A stretch of DNA of 38,427 nt from Chitinispirillales bacterium (GCA_031281485.1 JAITFI010000095.1:1-38427); one strand, 5' to 3'. Positions 23,565 to 32,054 are shown, counted from the stretch's first letter. Program-made: numbers and translations. Notes: a model not told the origin generated them from the letters alone.

Positions 23565-24355
23565 GCCGCGCTCCTTTCAAAAGCTAAGTGTCTTATTTTG
23601 GGCAGGAAGCGGTTTTTCTTCGCCTCCCCGTGTGTAAGCGATATGCCTATCGTGTACTTTGAGAATCCGCTCGGGCACTTATGTATGGAGCGGAAGTATC
23701 CCTGCGCCACGGTCTGCTGCGGACCCCGCTCGCGTTTTAGCTCGACTATCGCCGTGTCGTTCAGCTTGAGCGTCGCGCCGTTGTAGCCGTAGCCGAGGCC
23801 GAGGTCGAGCGTCATCCTCTCCGCGAAATGGTTGTTCAAAAAGGTCAGGCGGTTGAAGAAGACGTTGAGCGTGGGGACGAGATTTACTATGTTGCCGTAG
23901 CCGTTTGTTTTGAGCAGCGTCGCGAAACTCTCGTCGAAGACCGACAGGTCGTTGATTGCCGGCAGGACCGGGGGTTCGGTGTTCATCGCGTCGCGGCGCT
24001 GGCGGAACTTTATTGTTTTGCCGGTGTTGAGCTTCTGCTTTATTTCATTATATATCTTGCCGTTGCTCATGTACTTGCGTGTGCGGAACTTGAAGCGCCG
24101 CGCCCGCTTGTTGTGGTGCAGGTTGAAGCAGAGCAAGTCGGGCGTGTCGAAGTAGAAGGTGTTGTAGGTCTGGGCCGTTATCCCCGCTATCTCGAGCAGC
24201 GAGTAGTTGTCCTTTATGGCGTTCAGAAACGCCGGAACGCCCTCCGTCCCGAGAACGAACTTGGTGTCGTAGCGGTGGAGGAACGACACGCGGGCCGCAT
24301 CGTCCAGCGTGGCCCGTTTGAAGGGCGCCACTAATGTCTGTATTGCGTTTTCCAT
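23561..24355 (-). CDS. VTC-domain polyphosphate polymerase
   Basis: This 264-residue cytosolic protein is a VTC/CYTH-like tunnel fold. Basic and acidic tunnel residues are visible in order: HRYDTKFVL (27-35), RFKFRTRKY (87-95), YNEIKQKLN (102-110), IKFRQRR (115-121), then AIVELKRERGPQ and CPSGFSKYTIG near the end. In yeast Vtc4 the corresponding Arg, Lys and Glu residues bind ATP-derived phosphate and the growing polyphosphate chain. Polyphosphate synthesis from ATP is a family-based inference; the enzyme has not been shown to be active here. The upstream beta-helix gene ends 13 nt before it, and the downstream DUF4956 gene overlaps by 4 nt, so the three are one transcriptional unit. Confidence 0.87.
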   Translation of the reverse strand: MENAIQTLVAPFKRATLDDAARVSFLHRYDTKFVLGTEGVPAFLNAIKDNYSLLEIAGITAQTYNTFYFDTPDLLCFNLHHNKRARRFKFRTRKYMSNGKIYNEIKQKLNTGKTIKFRQRRDAMNTEPPVLPAINDLSVFDESFATLLKTNGYGNIVNLVPTLNVFFNRLTFLNNHFAERMTLDLGLGYGYNGATLKLNDTAIVELKRERGPQQTVAQGYFRSIHKCPSGFSKYTIGISLTHGEAKKNRFLPKIRHLAFERSAA

Positions 24356-24368
24356 CAGAACCTCTCCC

Positions 24369-26336
24369 CTAATTAGTACCTTGTCTGATATTATCGGCGA
24401 GCAAAGTCCCGCCGGTCCTGGTTATTCTACCGTCACAGTCTATATCTTTTTTGTTAGCCGATTTTGACTCGAGGATACCGCCGCTCATGGTGATTGACCC
24501 TCTCACCCTTACGCCGTCGCCGTCGGAGGTGATCCTCGTGGTTCCGCCGGTTATTCTCAGATTGCCGTCAATGTTCAGGCCCTTGCCGTTCTCGTTCGCC
24601 TTAACGCTCTTGATGGTCAATACCCCTCTCGTAATCTCAACGTCGCCGTCCGCCTTGATCCCGGCGGCGGAGCTGGTGTCGTCCGTAAGCGACTCCCTTG
24701 ACCCGTACGCCTCAATGGATGTGGTGGCGCCGTTTATCTTCACGTTGCCGCGCGACCTGATCCCCTTGGAACCGTTGCCGGTGAGGGTTATGTCGATGTT
24801 CGTCGCGTCGCCGCTGATAATAACCTCGCCGCTGTCGCTCACTATGCCGTGCCCCTTGGGGTCGTCGAAAGTACGGATCTTGATCTTGCCGCCGGAGACG
24901 GTTATCGGTTTACGCTTCTCGTTCTGGATGGCGTCGCCCTTGCACTTGATTTGCACGTCGCCGCCGCGGATGTTGATGCTGTCGTTGGCGTGGAGGCCGT
25001 CTTTCGGCGACTCGTATATAAGAAGGCGTCCGCTCGAGACAGTTATATGGTCTTCGGAGACAATGGCGTGGTTGTTCTTAGAGTATATTTCGAGCGACCC
25101 GCTCCCGCCGAATACGAGCGACCCCTCGCTGAAGAACGCGCCCTTGGCCCGCTCCCCGCCCTGCTCGCCCGTGCTGTAGTTGGAGCCGTCTTTCAGGGTG
25201 TTGCGCTTGTCGCTGTCGCAGCCGACGAGGTGCACGTCCATCCGGTTCTTGGTTTGGTTGTTGATGGCCGCCCCTATTTGGCTTGTTATGTTGACGCCGT
25301 TTAGATAGAGCGTTTTACTTTTGCCCCCGTTTACCCATAACGAGCCGTTCCGAGCCGTTCCCGATAGTATTATATTGTATGGAACGCTATTGTTGTAGTA
25401 CCAACTCCCGATAGCGAGTTTAACGTGTTCTCCGTTGATGGTGTCGGTAACGGTACGCCCTACCGTGGAATATGTCACCGTCGGCGCGCTCCCGTTATTG
25501 AATTTTATGACGACGAAGTGGGAGTCGAGCCCCAAATCGTCCCGGCTGAGGTTAAGCCCGCCTGTGGCGGCGCCCGTCTGGCAGGGCGCCCAAACGGGGT
25601 CCCAAGCCCCTGGGCCGTTATCTTCAGACGCTATCCTTAGCGTTATATTCTGCAGTGTGTTCAACCCCGCTACCGGATGCAACGTATAGTTTGTATCAAC
25701 GTACCCCGCCGACCTGACAGTTATATTCCAGTCCCCGGCCGCCGTCTCTTTCGCCAAATGCTTGCTTGCGGAGACGTTTTCGCCCCCGAAAACCGCATTG
25801 ATACTCAACCCGCCGCCGTCGTGCGTCAGGCGGGACGTGACGGCGGCGCCGTCCGTTCCCCGCACCGAGAGCATGTAGACTCCGTTTGCAAGATTCGGGC
25901 GCGATATGTTATTCACTGCGCTCAAAGCGGACGTTTTAGCGCGCAAAATCCGTTTCCCGCTCACTGTGTACAGCGAGATCTCCGCGTTTTTGTACGACCG
26001 CGCCGGCAAGTTGATTGTAACTTTTCCGTTGCGTACGCTGACGATTGACGGAGCGTTAGTCTGTCGCCGCGTCCCAAAGAACCGTATACCGTCCGGCCTT
26101 TGGAGCGGAATGCGCAGAATGGCTTCTTGATTGGCCTGTACGGAGATTTGTATTGGCGTGACGCCGTCCGTCGCGCTGACCGTGGCGTTGACGTTTACTA
26201 TGAACGGCACGGATGCCGAGTCATCGTCCTGCGCCCACCCCGCCTGCATCCCGACCGCCAACACCACCGTCGACAACAGCGCCCGTCCGCGTCCGTCAAA
26301 TACCCCTTTAAGGAAAATCCAAGCAGCCCTTTTCAT
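24369..26336 (-). CDS. Exported Cthe_2159-type beta-helix (carbohydrate-binding) protein
   Basis: The ATG at 26336 is chosen because AAAGGAG lies 8 nt before it; the frame extends nine codons further without such a site. The 655-residue product has a signal peptide (ALLSTVVLAVGMQAGWAQ). Residues of about 35-240 match the small exported protein at 3823-4611, including an internal Por-like segment (AEISLYTVSGKRILRAK, GVYMLSVRG). Residues of about 260-655 form a right-handed beta-helix like Cthe_2159/DUF4353 proteins, with repeated turns such as GGDVQIKCKGDAIQ, ADGDVEITRG and SDGDGVRVRGSITMSGG. Cthe_2159 was described as a polygalacturonate-binding protein; the ligand here is unknown. It is the first gene of the VTC-DUF4956-porin unit. 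Promoter at 26402-26430. Confidence 0.82.
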   Translation of the reverse strand: MKRAAWIFLKGVFDGRGRALLSTVVLAVGMQAGWAQDDDSASVPFIVNVNATVSATDGVTPIQISVQANQEAILRIPLQRPDGIRFFGTRRQTNAPSIVSVRNGKVTINLPARSYKNAEISLYTVSGKRILRAKTSALSAVNNISRPNLANGVYMLSVRGTDGAAVTSRLTHDGGGLSINAVFGGENVSASKHLAKETAAGDWNITVRSAGYVDTNYTLHPVAGLNTLQNITLRIASEDNGPGAWDPVWAPCQTGAATGGLNLSRDDLGLDSHFVVIKFNNGSAPTVTYSTVGRTVTDTINGEHVKLAIGSWYYNNSVPYNIILSGTARNGSLWVNGGKSKTLYLNGVNITSQIGAAINNQTKNRMDVHLVGCDSDKRNTLKDGSNYSTGEQGGERAKGAFFSEGSLVFGGSGSLEIYSKNNHAIVSEDHITVSSGRLLIYESPKDGLHANDSINIRGGDVQIKCKGDAIQNEKRKPITVSGGKIKIRTFDDPKGHGIVSDSGEVIISGDATNIDITLTGNGSKGIRSRGNVKINGATTSIEAYGSRESLTDDTSSAAGIKADGDVEITRGVLTIKSVKANENGKGLNIDGNLRITGGTTRITSDGDGVRVRGSITMSGGILESKSANKKDIDCDGRITRTGGTLLADNIRQGTN

Positions 26337-26401
26337 CAAAAATCTCCTTTGATACGGATTCATACCGCATAGGTAGCCGTTAATTATGAGCTAATTATAT
26401 G

Positions 26402-26430
26402 AATATAACAGATGAAAATGTAAAATGCAA
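26402..26430 (-). promoter_or_regulatory. Promoter of the beta-helix/VTC/DUF4956 unit
   Basis: On the minus strand TTGCAT (complement at 26425-26430) and TATATT (complement at 26402-26407) are exactly 17 nt apart, giving a leader of about 60 nt. Confidence 0.45.
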
Positions 26431-26455
26431 AAAAAATGTAAAAAAAGTGTAAACG

Positions 26456-26498
26456 GGATTAGGATTATCAGGATTTGAAGGATTAATAGGATTAAAAA
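26456..26498. repeat. AGGATT half-repeat upstream of the beta-helix gene
   Basis: Four or five spaced AGGATT units run from GGGATTAGGATT to AATAGGATTAAAA. Unlike most copies, the orientation relative to the flanking minus-strand genes is reversed and the TGTCTGAAC end is missing. Confidence 0.6.
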
Positions 26499-26550
26499 TA
26501 TTAAAAAACGGGGGGCATTGACGTCGAGGCCGGTATAGCGGGGTGACGCG

Positions 26551-26571
26551 CGGACGGGGCCGGTCCGTCCG
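26551..26571 (-). terminator. Hairpin directly after the GGDEF-like gene
   Basis: CGGACGG and CCGTCCG arms flank a short GC-rich loop 3 nt beyond the TAA stop. There is no T-run on the minus strand after it, so it may protect the mRNA end rather than terminate. Confidence 0.3.
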
Positions 26572-26573
26572 TT

Positions 26574-28664
26574 TTAAAGAGTATGGTTGTTTTTCGCCGC
26601 TTTCAAATAGCTCTTCAAGTCCTTGGTATTCTCCCCGGGAACCGTTACCGACACCTTCACTTCCACCGCCGCCTTCCGACCGCCGCGCTCGAACCCGCCC
26701 TCCTCCGCCGTCTTGATGATCCGCTCTTTGACCGTATCCGTCCCCTCCGCCCCGACCATGGGCAGCAGGATGAAAAGCTCCGGCGCCGCCGTCTCCTCCG
26801 CGCCTATCGTCCCGATCATGTCCACGTCGCGCAGCAGCGCCTGAACGTGCTTGAAGAGTTGCGGCAGCAGCTCCTCCGTGTCCTCAGGGGAGAGCGGGCG
26901 TTGTTCGCCGCCGTCTGTCGCCACCTTTTCTATTGATACGATGAGCGTGGAAAATGGCGACTTGTAGCGCAGGTTTCGTTTGATCTCCTTATTCATTAAG
27001 AAGAGCATATTGCCGGAACTCAGCGCCTCCGCCGGCATCTTGACCTTCCGGCGGCCGTGTTTCGCCTGCGGCGCGGCGTCCTTCTTCGCGTGGTCATGAT
27101 GATCGTCCGGACGGCTTAGCGGGGTCGGGGCCGGAGCCGCCGAAGCCGTCGGAAACGCTCCGCCCAACGCTTTCCCCGCCCCGGCGAGCGTTTCGCCGAA
27201 GCCGGCGTTCAAGCGCTCCTTCACCTGAGCCATCACCGCTTTGGGCACGCCGCGCTTTGAGAGCTGCGAGTACATCTGCGACTCCAGCTGCGCCAGCACC
27301 CCCTTGAGCGCCCCTCCGCCGCCTGCCGCGCCGCACTTGTCGACGGCGAGCTTAGAGCAGACCTCCTCCACGTACGCGGACAAAGCTTCCGGCAGACCGG
27401 AATCGCCCTCCCCGGTGGCCTGGCGCACCTCGGAGGCTAAAAGTATCAGGCTCGCCGCCTCCGCCGGTTTCGCCCGTATCGCCGCCACAAGGTCGGAGAC
27501 CGTGGCCCCTACGGTGTCCGCCGCCTCACGAAGCGAGTCGGAGAGCGACTCGCTCTCGACCTTCAGGCCGAGCGCCCGCACCAACTCTAAGTAATCGCCG
27601 AGGCTCATGCCGTCCGCGAGCAGCATCTCTTTCATCTGCGGGAGGATGCCCAAAAGCTCCGCATTGTTGGGCAGCATACGGCGTATAGTGTGCGCCAGAC
27701 GGTTTATCGGCACTTTGCCCGAAGCGTACTCGTCGCGGACGAGCTTGACTATCGCGTGCGCCGTGAGGTCGCTGAGCTCCTTGTTGATGACCGCCGCCGA
27801 GCGCATCATCCTTCCGGTGGCCTTCTGCACCTCTATAGCCTCGTACAAGTCGGTGCGCAGGTTGTGCAGCGACTCTAAGAGTTCGTCCACATTGTGGGTT
27901 TTGGAGGAGTCTATCTCGCCCCTGATCTTGCCGAAAGCGCCTTGCAGGGCGTCTATGGAGATGGTCTGCGTGTCCGACTGCGCCAGGGCCTCCGACACCT
28001 CTTTGGGCTTTTTGAGTAGCGCCGAGAGGGTCAGCACCTGTTCTATCTGAGCGGCGGCTTGGCGGCTCAGGTTGGCCGTGGAGAGGTTCGACGCGCCGTC
28101 CCCGTCCGCGGCCTTTATCCCGGCGTCAACGGTCTTTACCCCGGTGTCCGCGGCTTTCGCCTCGGCGTCAACGGTCTTCGCTCCGGCGTCAGCGGCCTTC
28201 ACGACCACCTCGTCCGCCGAGATCTTGCCGTACTGCACGTAGTTGATCCGAATGCCGTTTATCTTCGCCGCGCCGCGGGCTATCTCCGCCAAAGCGGCCT
28301 TGTTCCGTTCCATAGCGTCTATGTTGCCGTCGCCGGCAAGCTCCATGAACATGGCGACGCTCTCGGCGGAGATCCCTCGCTCGAAGCTCACGGAGGTCAG
28401 CGCCAGACGCTCGAACTGCGAGATCAGCTTGGTAACGTTCAGCGCGCGGTCCGCCGGCGAGTCTTCTATCACAATACCCCCGTTGTGGGAGATGACGGTG
28501 ATCATGCCGTGCCCGTCGCCGCCGTCCATGCAGCCGTTGACGAGCTCGGCGAAGGCCGCCGCGTTCTTCAGCGTGTTGGGGTGCCCGCTGCCGTAGAGCA
28601 TGGAGCAGTTGAAGAGGGTTAGGAACTGGCGGGCTATTTTTGCGGAATCTTTATCTTTCGGCAT
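26574..28664 (-). CDS. Large cytosolic protein with a degenerate GGDEF-like C-terminus
   Basis: I do not recognise the full 696-residue protein. The N-terminal 130 residues (IARQFLTLFNCSMLYGSGHP, then VISHNGGIVIEDSPAD) resemble uncharacterised N-terminal regions of signalling proteins. Residues of about 150-195 are Ala/Asp/Lys-rich and repeat a unit like AKTVDAEAKAAD. A long helical middle follows. The last 150 residues (MLFLMNKEIKRNLRYKSPFS, then LLRDVDMIGTIGAEE, ELFILLPM, VKVSVTV) have the strand and helix order of a GGDEF diguanylate cyclase domain, but the GG[D/E]EF motif itself is absent, so it should not make cyclic di-GMP. A regulatory or binding role is possible. No signal peptide or clear transmembrane segment is seen. 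Confidence 0.6.
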   Translation of the reverse strand: MPKDKDSAKIARQFLTLFNCSMLYGSGHPNTLKNAAAFAELVNGCMDGGDGHGMITVISHNGGIVIEDSPADRALNVTKLISQFERLALTSVSFERGISAESVAMFMELAGDGNIDAMERNKAALAEIARGAAKINGIRINYVQYGKISADEVVVKAADAGAKTVDAEAKAADTGVKTVDAGIKAADGDGASNLSTANLSRQAAAQIEQVLTLSALLKKPKEVSEALAQSDTQTISIDALQGAFGKIRGEIDSSKTHNVDELLESLHNLRTDLYEAIEVQKATGRMMRSAAVINKELSDLTAHAIVKLVRDEYASGKVPINRLAHTIRRMLPNNAELLGILPQMKEMLLADGMSLGDYLELVRALGLKVESESLSDSLREAADTVGATVSDLVAAIRAKPAEAASLILLASEVRQATGEGDSGLPEALSAYVEEVCSKLAVDKCGAAGGGGALKGVLAQLESQMYSQLSKRGVPKAVMAQVKERLNAGFGETLAGAGKALGGAFPTASAAPAPTPLSRPDDHHDHAKKDAAPQAKHGRRKVKMPAEALSSGNMLFLMNKEIKRNLRYKSPFSTLIVSIEKVATDGGEQRPLSPEDTEELLPQLFKHVQALLRDVDMIGTIGAEETAAPELFILLPMVGAEGTDTVKERIIKTAEEGGFERGGRKAAVEVKVSVTVPGENTKDLKSYLKAAKNNHTL
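28109..28202 (-). repeat. In-frame tandem repeat in the GGDEF-like gene
   Basis: Units such as GGCGTCAACGGTCTT and their variants recur with a period near 33-36 nt and encode the Ala/Asp/Lys-rich repeats at about residues 155-185 of the protein. The length may vary by slippage. Confidence 0.6.
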
Positions 28665-29001
28665 TTCGGCTTTCCATACATTATATATTTATAGTTTAAA
28701 ACCAAAGGCGTTATAAGCAAAATAATAAAAGCGGGAAGGTAGGAATGGAAATAATTGCATAGTTTTAACGTCAGCGTCGGCGTCAAGGTCTATACCGACT
28801 TGCGGCTATATGGTATTGCTTTAAAAATCAACGACTTACGCGTTTTTTGGGCGGCGCTTCGGAAAAAAGTTTAACAATAATTTGACCTTTCATGCGCATA
28901 TATAGTATGTTTATTAATTGGGGGGCCGCTTATATTGTGGTTTACGCGGAAAGGCCCGTACTTAAAAAAGTCCAAATAAAAAATAAAAAACGGAGGCAGT
29001 G
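28665..29001. other. Gap between divergent genes upstream of nrdD
   Basis: This 337-nt region separates the GGDEF-like gene from nrdD. Apart from the promoter candidate at 28882-28911 and AT-rich tracts I see no RNA gene, no repeat copy and no convincing pair of NrdR boxes. Confidence 0.5.
28882..28911 (+). promoter_or_regulatory. Candidate nrdD promoter
   Basis: TTGACC at 28882-28887 and TATGTT at 28906-28911 are 18 nt apart, about 90 nt before the ATG. Confidence 0.35.
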
Positions 29002-31167
29002 ATGATTTCGACCATTCGCAAGCGCGACGGTAAACTTGTTCCTTACGACAACTATAAGATAGCCAACGCAATCTTCAAGGCCGCCGAGGCGGTGGGTGGC
29101 GGGGATATGTCGCGCGCGCATGATGTGGCCAAGCAGGTCGAGAACGTCATCGCTCAGAAGTTTCACACCAACTCCATCCCGGCCGTCGAGGAGATCCAGG
29201 ACATCGTCGAAAAGGTGCTCATAGAGCTTGGGCACGCCGCCGTGGCCAAGGCATACATCCTCTACCGCGAGCAGCGCCGGCTCGTCCGTTCAAAGAAAGA
29301 CCTCCTCCTCGACATAAAGAGCACCATGGACGGCTACCTGAGGCAGGAGGATTGGCGGGTCAACGAAAACTCAAACGTCAACTATTCGCTCGGCGGGCTC
29401 ATCCTCCACAACAGCGGGGCGATCACCGCCAACTACTGGCTCGAAAACATATACGGCTGCGACATATCCAGCGCCCACCGCAACGGCGACTTTCATATAC
29501 ACGACCTCAGCATGTTCTCCGGCTACTGCGCCGGATGGTCGCTGCGCCAGCTCATCGCCGACGGGCTCGGCGGCGTCAAGGGGAAGATATCCTCAAAGCC
29601 GCCCAAGCACCTGTCCACATTAATACAGCAGATGGTCAACTTTTTGGGCATACTGCAAAACGAGTGGGCGGGGGCGCAGGCTTTCTCCTCCTTCGACACC
29701 TATCTCGCCCCGTTCGTGCGGGTGGACAACCTCTCCTACGCGGATGTCAAGCAGCAGATACAGTCTTTCCTTTTCGGCGTGAACACGCCCTCTCGGTGGG
29801 GTTCTCAGGCCCCCTTCACGAACATAACCTTAGACTGGACGGTGCCGGACGACCTCCGCGACCAGCCGGCTATCGTGGGCGGGGTGCCCTTGGCGCAGAC
29901 CTACGGCGACTTCCAGCACGAGATGGACATAGTGAATAGGGCGTTCCTCGAGTTGATGATAGACGGCGACTCGGACGGGCGCGCTTTCTCGTACCCCATA
30001 CCCACATACAATATAACGCAGCACTTCAACTGGGACAGCGAGAACGCCCAGCTGCTCTTCAAGATGACCGGCAAGTACGGTACGCCCTACTTCCAGAATT
30101 TCATAAACTCCTCGCTCAAACCGGGCGACGTGCGCTCGATGTGCTGCCGCCTGCAGCTCGACAAGCGGGAGCTCCGCAACCGCGGCGGCGGCCTCTTCGG
30201 CGCCGACGAGTTCACGGGGTCCATTGGCGTAGTCACAATAAACCTGCCGAGGATCGGCTACCAGACCAAGGGGTCCGAGGACAACTATTTCAAGCAGCTG
30301 AACCACTATATGGACGTGGCGCGCGACTCTTTAGAGATCAAGCGCGAGGTCATAACAAAGCTGATGGACCAAGGCCTCTTCCCGTACACGCAGCGCTACC
30401 TGCGCCACTGGAACAACCACTTCTCCACGATAGGCCTGATCGGGATGAACGAGTCCACGCAGAACTTCTTCAGGGATCCGGGCAAGGATCTGACCGACCC
30501 AGAGGCGCGCAGCTTCGCCATGGAGGTGCTGCAGCACATGCGTCGCCGCCTCATAATGTATCAGGAGGAGACCGGCCACTTGTACAATTTGGAGGCCACC
30601 CCCGGGGAGAGCACCTCCTACAGGCTGGCGAAGATCGACAGGAAGAGGTCCCCCGACATGATTATCCCCGGCGGCGACAACCCGTTCTTCACGAACTCCA
30701 CCCAGCTGCCGGTCGACGCCACGACCGACCTCTTTGAGGCCCTTGACTTGCAGAACGACCTCCAGAGCCAGTACACCGGCGGCACGGTCTTCCACGCCCA
30801 CATAGGGGAGTCCATAGACGACGTCGAGGCCTGCAAGAAGTTGGTCAAGTCCATCGCCTACAACTACCGCATACCGTATTTTACCATATCGCCGACCTTC
30901 TCCGTGTGCAAGTCTCACGGCTACCTCAGAGGCCAGCACTTCTCCTGCCCCAACTGCTCGGAGGAGACGGAGGTCTACGCCCGTATAGTAGGATACTACC
31001 GCCCCGTGCAAAACTGGAATCCGGGAAAGAAGTCGGAGTTCAGAGAAAGGGTCGTCTTCGGCACTAAAGAGACGGAACCTCCCAAAGTTCCCATGGTGGA
31101 AACAATTGATTTTGCCGAGATAGCCGGACAGAGGGAGATGATCGGGTTGGCGGAGGCGGTGGGGTAA
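29002..31167 (+). CDS. nrdD: Anaerobic (class III) ribonucleoside-triphosphate reductase
   Basis: The oxygen-sensitive glycyl-radical enzyme reduces ribonucleoside triphosphates to deoxyribonucleotides. I start at the ATG at 29002, 5 nt after GGAGG; a GTG directly before it is less likely. The 721-residue protein starts with an ATP-cone allosteric domain (ISTIRKRDGKLVPYDNYKI, residues 2-90). The catalytic barrel follows, with MCCRLQ and GSIGVVTINLPR. Near the C-terminus lie the metal site Cys636, His639, Cys649 and Cys652 (SVCKSHGY, CPNC) and the radical-site motif RIVGYYRPVQNWN, with Gly664 as the likely radical residue. Its activase gene follows after 3 nt. Confidence 0.95.
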   Translation: MISTIRKRDGKLVPYDNYKIANAIFKAAEAVGGGDMSRAHDVAKQVENVIAQKFHTNSIPAVEEIQDIVEKVLIELGHAAVAKAYILYREQRRLVRSKKDLLLDIKSTMDGYLRQEDWRVNENSNVNYSLGGLILHNSGAITANYWLENIYGCDISSAHRNGDFHIHDLSMFSGYCAGWSLRQLIADGLGGVKGKISSKPPKHLSTLIQQMVNFLGILQNEWAGAQAFSSFDTYLAPFVRVDNLSYADVKQQIQSFLFGVNTPSRWGSQAPFTNITLDWTVPDDLRDQPAIVGGVPLAQTYGDFQHEMDIVNRAFLELMIDGDSDGRAFSYPIPTYNITQHFNWDSENAQLLFKMTGKYGTPYFQNFINSSLKPGDVRSMCCRLQLDKRELRNRGGGLFGADEFTGSIGVVTINLPRIGYQTKGSEDNYFKQLNHYMDVARDSLEIKREVITKLMDQGLFPYTQRYLRHWNNHFSTIGLIGMNESTQNFFRDPGKDLTDPEARSFAMEVLQHMRRRLIMYQEETGHLYNLEATPGESTSYRLAKIDRKRSPDMIIPGGDNPFFTNSTQLPVDATTDLFEALDLQNDLQSQYTGGTVFHAHIGESIDDVEACKKLVKSIAYNYRIPYFTISPTFSVCKSHGYLRGQHFSCPNCSEETEVYARIVGYYRPVQNWNPGKKSEFRERVVFGTKETEPPKVPMVETIDFAEIAGQREMIGLAEAVG

Positions 31168-31170
31168 CCG

Positions 31171-31866
31171 TTGAAACACCCCGCAATTTCAGGCTGGACA
31201 AAAACGTCTTTCATAGACTATCCCGGTTGTCCGGCCACCCTGTTATTTCTCCCCGGTTGCAATCTCCGCTGCCCATATTGCCACAACCCCGGCATTGTTA
31301 ATGGAACGTATGAAGCAATCCCGTTTGATGTCATAAGGGATCACGTCATTAAGCGTAAAGAGATTATCGAGGGCGTCGTGATAAGCGGCGGCGAGCCCAC
31401 GCTGCATTCGGGGTTGACGGATCTTTGCGGCGAGATCAAATCGCTCGGGTTGAAAGTAAAGATCGATACCAACGGTCTTGAACCCGATGTACTTGCGGAT
31501 TGCCGCCCCGATTACTTAGCCGTTGATATTAAGACGTCGCTCGACAAATATAATCTGCTGAATATTCCGAATCAATACAAAAGCGGTTGCCGTGAGCGCC
31601 TATCCAAGTCAATAAACATAGTTAAATCGATGGGCGGCAATGCCGAAATAAGGATAACCGCCGCGCCGGGCATAGTCAGTCGCGGAGATATAGAGTGTTT
31701 GTGCGGTGAGTTGCGCGGGGTTGGCAAGGTATTCATACAGCAATTCAACCCGAACCAACCGATGTTAGACCCCGCCTACTCGTCCGTAAAGCCGTACGGG
31801 GTTGATGAACTGGAATTGATGTGTTCTATTTTTTGTGATGCGGGGATTAAATGTGAGGTTAGATAA
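31171..31866 (+). CDS. nrdG: Anaerobic ribonucleotide reductase activating protein (radical SAM)
   Basis: This 231-residue radical-SAM protein has the iron-sulfur cluster motif CNLRCPYC (Cx3Cx2C) near residue 30 and the SAM-binding GGEPT motif near residue 75. The N-terminal GWTKTSFIDYPGCPAT is typical of the activases of NrdD. It generates the glycyl radical on NrdD using S-adenosylmethionine. The start is a TTG at 31171, 3 nt after the nrdD stop, with a GGTGGGG-like ribosome site inside nrdD; no nearby ATG keeps the conserved N-terminus. A hairpin (31913-31931) follows. Confidence 0.92.
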   Translation: MKHPAISGWTKTSFIDYPGCPATLLFLPGCNLRCPYCHNPGIVNGTYEAIPFDVIRDHVIKRKEIIEGVVISGGEPTLHSGLTDLCGEIKSLGLKVKIDTNGLEPDVLADCRPDYLAVDIKTSLDKYNLLNIPNQYKSGCRERLSKSINIVKSMGGNAEIRITAAPGIVSRGDIECLCGELRGVGKVFIQQFNPNQPMLDPAYSSVKPYGVDELELMCSIFCDAGIKCEVR

Positions 31867-31912
31867 ACTTAAAATCATTTAAAATCTTTTAAAATCAAAT
31901 TCTTTTTTAGAC

Positions 31913-31931
31913 GAAGCCCCTTCGGGGCTTC
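31913..31931 (+). terminator. Hairpin after nrdG (also part of a dispersed module)
   Basis: GAAGCCCC at 31913-31920 pairs perfectly with GGGGCTTC at 31924-31931 around TTC. It is preceded by a T-run and has no strong T-run after it. The identical hairpin occurs after murJ at 38055-38073. Confidence 0.55.
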
Positions 31932-31936
31932 ATAGA

Positions 31937-31961
31937 ATATGCGGGGCTAAACCCCGCATAT
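31937..31961. repeat. Perfect palindrome ATATGCGGGG...CCCCGCATAT
   Basis: The 25-bp unit has an ATATGCGGGGCT left arm. It is present in inverted orientation at 32055-32079 and, interrupted by a 23-nt insertion, at 38081-38124. Confidence 0.75.
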
Positions 31962-31976
31962 ATAAAATCAAAAGAC

Positions 31977-32021
31977 TGTCTGAACTAGGATTAATAGGAT
32001 TTAAAGGATTATAGGATTAAA
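31977..32021. repeat. Left half-copy of the AGGATT repeat between nrdG and the antiporter gene
   Basis: It begins TGTCTGAACTAGGATTAATA and carries four AGGATT units. The AATCCT half is missing; in its place comes a GTTGACGTTGATGTTGAC stretch and the inverted ATATGCGGGG palindrome. Confidence 0.75.
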
Positions 32022-32054
32022 AAGAAAAAAGCCGTTGACGTTGATGTTGACTTT

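Noticed and set aside
28665-29001. Search for a riboswitch or NrdR boxes upstream of nrdD
   Set aside because: No conserved riboswitch core or paired NrdR-box sequence could be recognised.
30331-31179. A 282-residue antisense frame in nrdD
   Set aside because: Shadow of the conserved nrdD frame; no recognisable domain.
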